Shown here in pieces: positions 57,669 through 64,000 of a DNA stretch of 64,000 nucleotides. How positions within the stretch are numbered: the stretch's first letter is position 1; every line of letters begins with the position of its first letter. Source of the stretch: Amycolatopsis azurea DSM 43854 (GTDB lineage: Bacteria; Actinomycetota; Actinomycetes; Mycobacteriales; Pseudonocardiaceae); the NCBI RefSeq assembly GCF_001995215.1, contig NZ_MUXN01000024.1, positions 404,047 through 468,046 on the forward strand. The letters run 5' to 3'. Position numbers and translations under genes: made by a program. The notes beneath the pieces were generated by a model. It was given only the letters and a program-made list of their open reading frames with translations, was not told where the DNA came from and did not search any database.

Positions 57669-58885
57669 AAGAACGTCCCGCACCAAGCGGCCCGCGCGGT
57701 GTGGAACAACGCGTCGGCACGGTCGACCGCCCCTTCGTCCAGGACCTCGATCCGGCCCGCCACCACCAGATCTCTGAAGAAGCCCTGTCCGAAGTAGAGG
57801 GACGCCAGCTCCGCGACGTCCAGCCGTAGTTCCGCCTCGGCGGTCGTGCGTTCCACACCGCCGGGGCCGACGAGGTAGCGGCCGTTGTTGTCGGGGAGCT
57901 GCTTGTCGAGCACTTCGAGCACCACGGGTTCGGCGGTGCCGTAGGTGCGCGCCCGCAGCGCGGTGAGCACGTCGACGAGCCGGACCCACAGCTCGTCGAT
58001 GATCTCGGTGGTGTTCACCGCACGCGGGTCGGTGAGCAGGGCGGCGATCGGCTCGTCCAGCGGGCGGCCCCGTCCGGCGACGCCCGAGACCAGATCGACC
58101 GACAGCAGGAAACGCCACAACCCCGCCCAGGCCTCCGGTGTCCCGGCGTGGAGCTCCCGGATCTCGAGGATCGCGCCACGCTCCGGCGCCGTCCGGTCGC
58201 GCGTGTCGATGGTCTGGTAGACGACGAAGCCGTCGTCTCCATCCGGTCCACTGTGGATGGCGACGCGATAGCCGCCGTCCCCGGTCACCAGCCGGTCGAA
58301 GAAGCCCGGCCACCATTGCGCGGGCCGGGCGGCGAACCCGGGCCGTGTTCCCTCGAACCTGTTGTACAGCGCCGGAACACGCTCGACGGCTTCGGCGGGA
58401 GTGACGAACCTGACCACCCCGTCGCGCCCCACGCCGTCACGGACCTGGGCGCGAGGACGTTCGACGAAGACGCCCCTGTCGAAAGTGGCGGCACCGTACC
58501 CGTAGCGGCCGTAGATCACGCCTTCCGAGGCGTGCAGCGCGGCCAGCGGCACGCCACGCGCGGCGAAGTCCTCCAGCTGGGCGGACATCATCGTGGTGAG
58601 AATCCCGCGACGGGTCCAGTCGGCGCGGACGGCGACACCGTCGACGGCCGCGGTGACCAGCTTCCGCCCGCCCGGGACGGTGAGCTCGATGTCGAAGGAG
58701 CTGCTGATCCCCACCGGGGTGTCGTGGTCGTCGAACGCGGCGAACTTCCCTGCGGCGGGCCAGGACGGCGCCATCTTGGCCCAGTCCTCGTCCGAAATCG
58801 GCTTGGCGTGCAAAGCCTGTTCCAGGACTTCGAGGCAGGCCCGCTGTTCGCCTTCGGCCACGGCGCGCACGTGGAATTCGCTCAT
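57665..58885 (-). CDS. Eis-family GNAT acetyltransferase (copy 1)
   Basis: A 406-aa enzyme of the Eis type. An N-terminal GNAT domain contains the acetyl-CoA loop VAVRADWTRRGILTTMM and LEDFAARGVPLAALHASEGVIYGRYGYG. The second GNAT-like and the SCP2-like C-terminal domains follow, and the chain ends in WCGTFF, whose terminal carboxylate is catalytic in Eis. Members acetylate amines of aminoglycosides or proteins. It is one of two related copies here; the pair shares DFAARGVP, LHASEG, YGRxGYG and the terminal GTFF. Confidence 0.87.
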   Translation of the reverse strand: MSEFHVRAVAEGEQRACLEVLEQALHAKPISDEDWAKMAPSWPAAGKFAAFDDHDTPVGISSSFDIELTVPGGRKLVTAAVDGVAVRADWTRRGILTTMMSAQLEDFAARGVPLAALHASEGVIYGRYGYGAATFDRGVFVERPRAQVRDGVGRDGVVRFVTPAEAVERVPALYNRFEGTRPGFAARPAQWWPGFFDRLVTGDGGYRVAIHSGPDGDDGFVVYQTIDTRDRTAPERGAILEIRELHAGTPEAWAGLWRFLLSVDLVSGVAGRGRPLDEPIAALLTDPRAVNTTEIIDELWVRLVDVLTALRARTYGTAEPVVLEVLDKQLPDNNGRYLVGPGGVERTTAEAELRLDVAELASLYFGQGFFRDLVVAGRIEVLDEGAVDRADALFHTARAAWCGTFF

Positions 58886-58929
58886 GACAGGAGATCCTGC
58901 CGTCCATCCCCGGCGAACCCAACCGGTTT

Positions 58930-59325
58930 TCAGGCGGGCGCGCCGACCTCGTACCGGCCGTCTTCACCGGTCACGGTGATCGTGACGGTCTTGCCCTCCC
59001 CGGCGACCTGGACGGTGCAGGTGAACGTGCTGCCGTCCTTCACCGTCTGGTTCGCCGGGCAGAGCACGTCGCCGACCTCGGTCACCTGGTAGGTCTCGGT
59101 GAGGATCTTCCGCACGTCCGCCTGCATGGTCCGGGGATCGAAGACTCTGCCGGGGGCGCTGGAGGGCGAGCCGCCGGAAGACGACGTGCTCGACGAGGCA
59201 CCTGTCGTCGGCGTGGCCGTGACGGTCTTCGTCGCCGGGGCGGGCGCCGGGTTGTCCGAACACGCCGCCAGCCCCGCGAAAGCGGCACAGCACAGAACGA
59301 CCGTCGCGACGGCTCGCCTGCTCAA
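58930..59325 (-). CDS. DUF4333 lipoprotein
   Basis: A 131-aa lipoprotein. The signal peptide (AVATVVLCCAAFAGLAAC) ends in a lipobox cysteine, then a Thr/Ser/Pro linker, then a DUF4333 domain (residues 75-131): VLCPANQTVKDGSTFTCTVQVAGEGKTVTITV. Two cysteines in that domain likely pair. The start is TTG 59325 with GGAG just upstream. It shares its domain with the protein encoded at 60602-61393 and, like it, precedes an Eis-like gene on the minus strand. Confidence 0.75.
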   Translation of the reverse strand: MSRRAVATVVLCCAAFAGLAACSDNPAPAPATKTVTATPTTGASSSTSSSGGSPSSAPGRVFDPRTMQADVRKILTETYQVTEVGDVLCPANQTVKDGSTFTCTVQVAGEGKTVTITVTGEDGRYEVGAPA

Positions 59326-59360
59326 GCTTCTCCACCCCCACCGAATGTGATCATCCAACG

Positions 59361-60560
59361 TCAGAAGAAGGTACCGCACCAGGGGTTCACTCGCGTGCCG
59401 AACAGCAGGTCCGCCCGCAGCAAAGCGGCTTCGCCGGTGGCTCGGACGCGTCCCGCGGCCGCGAGATCCGACGCGCGCCAAGCGCCGAGGTACAGCATCG
59501 ACAAGGTGTCGACGCCGAGTTCGAGATCCGCCGGGTCCGTGGTGCGGGCCGCACCGTCCGCGGAAAGGCGGTAGCGGCCGGAGTTGTGCTCCAGGAAGGG
59601 ATCGGTGACCTCGATGACGACCGGCTCGCCCTGGTACGTGCGGGCGTCGAGCATCGTGGCGACGTCGACCAGCCGGAGCCAACCCTCGTCCTGGACCTTC
59701 TCCACGGTCACGTGCCGAGGGTCGGTGAACAGCAACTCGACCGGTTCGTCGAGGGGGCGTTTCTCGGCGGTGATGCGGTCGACCAGGTCCACGGACAGCA
59801 GGTACCGCCACAGCCCCGCGAACGCGTCGGAACCCGAGTGGTGGAAGGACTGGATCTTCAACACCGCAGGGGCGCCGAACTTGGTCCTTTCGACGGTGTA
59901 GGTGACATAGCCGTCGATGCCGTCCGGACCGCGGTGCACGGCTGTCGCGACCGGCGTGGTCGCCCGGCGCACCTCCCGTTCGTAGCCCGGCCACAGATGC
60001 GGGCTCCGCGCGATCATGCCGGGCCGGATACGCGGAAGGGCGTCGAAGAGCGACGGCCATTGCTCGATGGTGCTTTCCAGATCCAGCAAGGAGATCTCCC
60101 CGCCCACCGGGACCTCGGGGCGGAACCGGGCACGCTGCCTGTCGACCTCGAACGACTTGGCCCGGGCGCCGATGCCATAACCGAACCTGCCGTAGATGGT
60201 GCCCTCGGAGGCGTGCAGCATAGCCGCCGGCACGCCACGGGCGGCGAAATCCTCGAACTGAGCGCGCATCAGACCGGTCAGCACGCCACGCCGGGTCCGG
60301 TCGCCACGGACTCCGACCAGGCTGACCGCGGCGAGCGGCGTGGTGCCGCCACCGGGCAGCGTCACTTCCGAATCGAAGGAGCGGGCGGTGCCGATCAGCT
60401 CCGGATCGAAAGCACCGAACGCTCGGTCCGGCTGCCTCGACCCGGAAATGGCCGACCATTCCTCGTCGGTCATCTCCTTGATGTGCAGGGCACGTCTGAA
60501 CAGGTCGGTCGCGGCCCGTTCCTCGTCGGACCGCAGCAGCCGCACAGAGAAGTCGCTCAT
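59361..60560 (-). CDS. Eis-family GNAT acetyltransferase (copy 2)
   Basis: A 399-aa homolog of the neighbouring Eis-like protein. The acetyl-CoA loop is VRGDRTRRGVLTGLM, followed by FEDFAARGVPAAMLHASEGTIYGRFGYG; the C-terminus is NPWCGTFF. The remaining domains align along the whole length with copy 1, but the sequences have diverged strongly in the middle. ATG 60560 is used. It lies 41 bases after the DUF4333 membrane protein. Confidence 0.87.
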   Translation of the reverse strand: MSDFSVRLLRSDEERAATDLFRRALHIKEMTDEEWSAISGSRQPDRAFGAFDPELIGTARSFDSEVTLPGGGTTPLAAVSLVGVRGDRTRRGVLTGLMRAQFEDFAARGVPAAMLHASEGTIYGRFGYGIGARAKSFEVDRQRARFRPEVPVGGEISLLDLESTIEQWPSLFDALPRIRPGMIARSPHLWPGYEREVRRATTPVATAVHRGPDGIDGYVTYTVERTKFGAPAVLKIQSFHHSGSDAFAGLWRYLLSVDLVDRITAEKRPLDEPVELLFTDPRHVTVEKVQDEGWLRLVDVATMLDARTYQGEPVVIEVTDPFLEHNSGRYRLSADGAARTTDPADLELGVDTLSMLYLGAWRASDLAAAGRVRATGEAALLRADLLFGTRVNPWCGTFF

Positions 60561-60601
60561 GGGACGATCATGCAGGATCGACCGTCCCCGGCGCCCGCCG
60601 T

Positions 60602-61393
60602 TTACTTGGTGACGGCGGGTGGCGAGACCTCGTAGTTGCCGGTGTCACCCTTCACGGTGATCGGCACCTCCTGCGGCTTGCCCTCGATCGTCGCGGTGCA
60701 GGTGAACTTCACCCCGTCCTTGACCTCCTGGCCCGAGGGGCAGGTGACCGCGCTGATCTCCTTGATCCCGTAGGTCTCGGTGAGCAGCTTCTGCACGTCG
60801 GTCTGCATCTGGGTGTTGTTGAACACCTGGGTGTTGAACCACCCCGGCGTCACGAACCCGAGAACGCCGACCGCGGCGATGATCACCACGAGCGCGCCGA
60901 TCCCGATGAACAGGCCCTTCTTGGACTTCGGCTTGTCCTGCGCCTCGCCCTGGGTGCCCGGGAACTGGCTCTGGCCGTAGTCGTACTGGCCCGGCTGCTG
61001 CTGCGGCTGGCCGTACTGCGGCTGTTGCTGCGGGCCGCTCTGCGGGTAGCCGGGCTGCTGCTGGGGTCCGCTCTGCGGATAACCCGGCTGCTGCCCGTAC
61101 TGCGGCGGCTGCTGACCCCACTGAGGCTGCTGTTGCTGCGTCTGGGAGGGGTCGTAGCCGGGCTGCTGCTGCGGATAGCCCGGCTGCTGCTGGGACGGGT
61201 CGTACGGCGCGGGCTGCTGGCCCCACTGAGGCTGTTGCTGCTGCGTCTGTGACGGGTCCGGCTGCTGGCCCCACTGGGGTTGCTGCTGCGGACCGCTCGG
61301 CGGTTGAGCGCCTCCCGGCTGTTGCCCGTAGCCCGGCTGCTGCCCCCACTGGGGCTGCTGCTGCGGGTCGTTGCCGCCATACGGCGTGCTCAT
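60602..61393 (-). CDS. Q/P/G-rich single-pass membrane protein with DUF4333 domain
   Basis: A 263-aa protein. Residues 1-150 are low-complexity, with repeated PQQQPQWGQQP and PGYPQSGPQQQ units. A membrane helix follows (KKGLFIGIGALVVIIAAVGVLGF, about 158-180), then an extracytoplasmic DUF4333 domain with two cysteines (VTCPSGQEVKDGVKFTCTATIEG). This is the layout of mycobacterial Rv2091c. The cytoplasmic Q-rich part resembles disordered regions of envelope-associated proteins. Start ATG 61393. Confidence 0.85.
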   Translation of the reverse strand: MSTPYGGNDPQQQPQWGQQPGYGQQPGGAQPPSGPQQQPQWGQQPDPSQTQQQQPQWGQQPAPYDPSQQQPGYPQQQPGYDPSQTQQQQPQWGQQPPQYGQQPGYPQSGPQQQPGYPQSGPQQQPQYGQPQQQPGQYDYGQSQFPGTQGEAQDKPKSKKGLFIGIGALVVIIAAVGVLGFVTPGWFNTQVFNNTQMQTDVQKLLTETYGIKEISAVTCPSGQEVKDGVKFTCTATIEGKPQEVPITVKGDTGNYEVSPPAVTK

Positions 61394-61761
61394 CGTTCGC
61401 CTCCGCCTGTTCCGCCGTCGTCACCGGCCCACCAACCTTGGCCGTCGTGGGCGATCCAACCACAGGTCCGCGCCCCTGCCCACTGTTCCCGGGTGGTGTC
61501 GGCGCAACTCGATCCGCCGGTCGGCCCAATGCCTCGTGAGTGGTAAGTCGCGTTCTAACGATACTTACCACTCACGACCACCTGCACCGAAGCGGCGCTG
61601 GCTCGTGATTGCCGACGGCGGTGTCGCGAAAGCCACTTTCGCGACGTTGAAGGTTGCGAAAGTGGCTTTCGCAACGCGTCCTCTCCTCCGGACAGCGCTG
61701 GGTCACGTGCGTCGTGAGTGGTAAGTCGCGTTCTAACCCCACTTACCACTCACGAGACCCG
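61394..61761. repeat. Intergenic block made of three inverted repeats
   Basis: This 368-bp gap between the DUF4333 gene and helY contains no credible gene. It holds a copy of family C at 61534-61577 (arms TCGTGAGTGGTAAGT), a family B hairpin at 61626-61672 (17-bp perfect arms GCGAAAGCCACTTTCGC / GCGAAAGTGGCTTTCGC), and a second family C copy at 61712-61755. The two family C copies share 26 identical leading bases and lie 178 bp apart. The promoter of the DUF4333 gene probably lies near 61400-61450. Confidence 0.85.
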
Positions 61762-64000
61762 CTACGCGCCTCCCGCCGCCACGACCCCGCGCCGCAGTGC
61801 CTTCACCGCGTCCGAAGCGGCGGCGCCGACCGGATCCGCCTTCCCGAGGACGTCACGGATCTGGTCCAGCAGGTCGATGACCTGCCGCGACCAGCGCACG
61901 AAGTCGCCCGCGGACAGCTCCTGCCCGTTCGCCTCGGCGGCGGTGAGGACCTTCTCCAGCGATTCGCCGCGCGCCCAGCGATAGACGGGCCAGGCGAACC
62001 CGGCATCGGGCTCACGGGTGCGGTCCAGCTTGTGCCGACGCTCGTCCTCGGTGAGTTCCATCCACAGCCGCGTGGTCGCCTGCCAGGCATCGACCACCTT
62101 GCCCGCGGGCAGGCGAGGCTCCCCCGCGGTGTCGCGGCGGGCCTCGAAGACCAGCGTCGAGACGACGGCCGCGAGTTCGGCGGGCGACAGGCCCTTCCAG
62201 AGGTCGTGCCGGATGCATTCGGCGGCGAGCAGGTCGGACTCGCTGTAGAGGCGGGTGAGCCGCTTGCCGTGCTCGGTGACGCGGTCCTCGCCGTCGCCCT
62301 TGGATTCGGGGCCGAGGTAACCGCGCTCGCCGAGCAGCCTCAGGATGCGGTCGAAGGCGCGCGCGAGCGAGTGCGTCGTCGCGGCGACCTTGCGCTCCAG
62401 TTGCTCGGTCTCCGCCGAGAGACGCTGGTAGCGCTCGACCCAGCGCAGGTTCGCCTCGCGTTCGGCCAGACCGTGGCACGGATGCGCGCGCAGCGCCCGT
62501 CGCAGCGCGGCCAGCTCACCGTCCTCATTGGCCCCGGCGCGGCGCTTTTGCCTGCCGGGCAAGGAGATTCCCGCGTTGCGCAGACTGGAGGCGATGTCGC
62601 GACGGGTCTTGGGCGAGCGCAGCTCGATGTGCTTCGGCAGCTTGATGTTCCCCAGCGCCTCCACCGGCGAAGGGAAGTCCGCCACCGAGAGTGGTCCGGA
62701 CCAGCGGTCCTCGGTGACGACCACGGGCCGCGGTTCGCGGATCGGGTCGAGCCCCGGATCGACGACGACCGCGAGCCCCGCGCGCCGGCCCGCGGGCACG
62801 GCGATGACGTCACCCTTGCGCAGCTTCTCCAGCGACTCGGCCGTACCCGCCCGGCGGGCGGAGGTGTTCTGCCGCGAAAGCGCCTTCTCCCTGGCGGAGA
62901 TCTTCGCGCGGAGCTCGACGTACTCCAGCATCTCGTCGAAGTCGCCGGTGATGGCGGTGGTGTAGCCCCGCAGGGCTTCCTTGTTCCGCTCGATCCGCCG
63001 CGCCGTCCCGACCACCGATCGGTCGGCCTGGAACTGCGCGAACGACTGTTCCAGCAGGTCGCGGGCCGCCTCGGCACCGACCTGCGCGACCAGGTTCACC
63101 GCCATGTTGTAGCCGGGCCGGAAGGACGACCGCAGCGGGTACGTCCGGGTCGAGGCCAGGCCGCCGACCTGCTTCGGGTCGATCCCCGGCTGCCAGGCGA
63201 CGACGGCGTGGCCTTCGACGTCGATCCCGCGCCGCCCGGCACGCCCGGTGAGCTGCGTGTACTCCCCCGGCGTCAGGTCGACGTGCGCCTCGCCGTTGTA
63301 CTTGACCAGCCGTTCCAGGACGACGGTGCGCGCGGGCATGTTGATGCCGAGCGCGAGCGTCTCGGTCGCGAAGACGACCTTCACCAGGCCCTGGACGAAC
63401 AGCTCCTCGACGGTCTCCTTGAACGCCGGGAGCAGTCCCGCGTGGTGTCCGGCGATGCCGCGTTCGAGCGCCTCGCGCCATTCCCAGTAGCCGAGGACGC
63501 CGAGGTCGCCTTCGGGCAGGTCCTTGGTGCGCTCGGCGACGATGCGGCGGACCTTCTCGACCTCCTCGGGACCGTTGAGCCGCAGCCCGGACCGGACGCA
63601 CTGGCCGACAGCGGCGTCGCAGCCGGCGCGGGAGAAGATGAACACGATCGCGGGAAGCAGCCCGGCGTTGTCCAGGCGCTCGACCGTGTCGGTGCGCGAC
63701 GGAGGCCGGAACCGCGGCATCCGCGACGGTGCCCCGCGACGCCCCCTCGGCCCGCGCATCCCTGCCGGGGCGAACCCCCTGCCGACCTCCTCGGTGCGGC
63801 GCAGCAGGCTGGGATTGATCCGCAGCTCGCTGCCGGGAGCGTGTTCCTCCTGGCCCGCGAACAGATCCATCAGCCGGTTGCCGACCAGCATGTGCTGCCA
63901 CAGCGGCACGGGACGGTGCTCGTCGACGACGACGGTGGTGTCGCCGCGGACCTCGACGAGCCATTCGCCGAACTCCTCGGCGTTGCTCACCGTGGCCGAC
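61762..64000 (-). CDS. helY: HelY-like SKI2/MTR4-type helicase, partial
   Basis: The C-terminal part of a large DExH helicase; the frame stays open through the right edge, so the N-terminal DEAD/DEAH RecA domain is outside the window. Visible motifs are SATVSNAEEFGEWL (motif III region), GIAGHHAGLLPAFKETVEELF, VVFATETLALGINMPARTVVLE (motif V) and YTQLTGRAGRRGID (motif VI). The long C-terminal region corresponds to the winged-helix and DSHCT-type domains. HelY is a predicted RNA/DNA helicase of actinobacteria. Confidence 0.92.
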   Translation of the reverse strand, partial: SATVSNAEEFGEWLVEVRGDTTVVVDEHRPVPLWQHMLVGNRLMDLFAGQEEHAPGSELRINPSLLRRTEEVGRGFAPAGMRGPRGRRGAPSRMPRFRPPSRTDTVERLDNAGLLPAIVFIFSRAGCDAAVGQCVRSGLRLNGPEEVEKVRRIVAERTKDLPEGDLGVLGYWEWREALERGIAGHHAGLLPAFKETVEELFVQGLVKVVFATETLALGINMPARTVVLERLVKYNGEAHVDLTPGEYTQLTGRAGRRGIDVEGHAVVAWQPGIDPKQVGGLASTRTYPLRSSFRPGYNMAVNLVAQVGAEAARDLLEQSFAQFQADRSVVGTARRIERNKEALRGYTTAITGDFDEMLEYVELRAKISAREKALSRQNTSARRAGTAESLEKLRKGDVIAVPAGRRAGLAVVVDPGLDPIREPRPVVVTEDRWSGPLSVADFPSPVEALGNIKLPKHIELRSPKTRRDIASSLRNAGISLPGRQKRRAGANEDGELAALRRALRAHPCHGLAEREANLRWVERYQRLSAETEQLERKVAATTHSLARAFDRILRLLGERGYLGPESKGDGEDRVTEHGKRLTRLYSESDLLAAECIRHDLWKGLSPAELAAVVSTLVFEARRDTAGEPRLPAGKVVDAWQATTRLWMELTEDERRHKLDRTREPDAGFAWPVYRWARGESLEKVLTAAEANGQELSAGDFVRWSRQVIDLLDQIRDVLGKADPVGAAASDAVKALRRGVVAAGGA

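Noticed and set aside
61020..61390. Tandem DNA repeat or CRISPR-like array at the start of the DUF4333 gene
   Set aside because: The repeats are in phase with a coding sequence and encode PQQQPQWGQQP-type low-complexity units. There are no equal spacers.
1..64000. Hundreds of long open frames opposite or out of phase with the genes listed
   Set aside because: In DNA of this GC content stops are rare in the alternate frames. These frames have Arg/Pro/Gly/Ala-heavy composition, no recognisable domains and cover real genes, so they are shadows.
1..64000. tRNA, rRNA, insertion sequence or attachment site
   Set aside because: No cloverleaf with a plausible anticodon arm and CCA-proximal pairing, no rRNA-like stretch, no transposase or integrase frame, and no flanking direct repeats were noticed. 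A covariance search would be needed to exclude small RNAs.

Overview
The window is high-GC actinobacterial chromosome. Start codons are often GTG or TTG, many genes overlap by ATGA/GTGA, and the gene families are actinobacterial (DUF3097, DUF3090, SCO1662 family, MptB, Eis-type acetyltransferases, mycothiol-dependent DinB-fold enzymes, HelY). A Pseudonocardiales genome of the Amycolatopsis type fits best, but this is inference. I see no rRNA, tRNA, CRISPR array, transposase or integrase.

Layout. 0-2.4 kb: a DHA2 efflux pump with a MerR regulator, and a PNPOx-fold protein. 2.4-7.6 kb, minus strand: SPFH/NfeD pair, DUF3097, and the DUF3090 / SCO1662-family / small-molecule kinase set. 7.7-11.6 kb, plus strand: S9 peptidase, S66 peptidase, methyltransferase, PPOX-fold protein. 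11.8-18.9 kb, minus strand: MptB-like mannosyltransferase and a complete peptide/nickel-type ABC importer. 19.1-22.8 kb: a divergent membrane / cupredoxin-like module around a compact operator. 22.8-27.5 kb: TetR- and HxlR-controlled enzyme genes. 27.6-38.7 kb: orphan FtsX-type permease, SigJ-type sigma factor, secreted GH5 and GH1 glycosidases, PIG-L deacetylase, CGNR regulator, TetR-MFS pair, LLM oxidoreductase and an ABC-F protein. 38.9-43 kb: Rv1733c-like protein, M55 and M20 peptidases, lipoprotein, DinB-fold enzyme. 43-48 kb: the most unusual locus. 48-55.7 kb: SDR/LysR pair, GDSL hydrolase, MazF-type toxin-antitoxin, Lrp, PepE, ArsR-MFS, FMN reductase. 55.7-64 kb: 5'-3' exonuclease, pirin, two [DUF4333 + Eis-like acetyltransferase] units, and HelY running off the right edge.

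The candidate undescribed system is at 43.0-48.0 kb. An OvoA-type non-haem iron sulfoxide synthase lies directly behind a 20-codon reading frame with a near-ideal ribosome binding site. Opposite it are an ATP-grasp ligase of the BacD-like amino-acid ligase type and an MFS exporter that overlap by ATGA. The methyltransferase domain of the OvoA protein has a degraded SAM motif. Together this looks like a small sulfur-containing amino-acid or peptide metabolite pathway with export. Whether the 20-residue peptide is a substrate, a leader or a coupling device cannot be settled from sequence.

The ABC-F gene has a complete attenuation leader: a leaderless 7-codon peptide, a strong hairpin and a competing long-range pairing. 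Long, nearly perfect palindromes are scattered between genes in at least three sequence families, mostly but not only where terminators would be expected. Clear operator-like dyads lie next to the TetR, HxlR and ArsR genes. Many genes carry a TANNNT box 6-9 nt before the start codon, as expected for leaderless transcripts.
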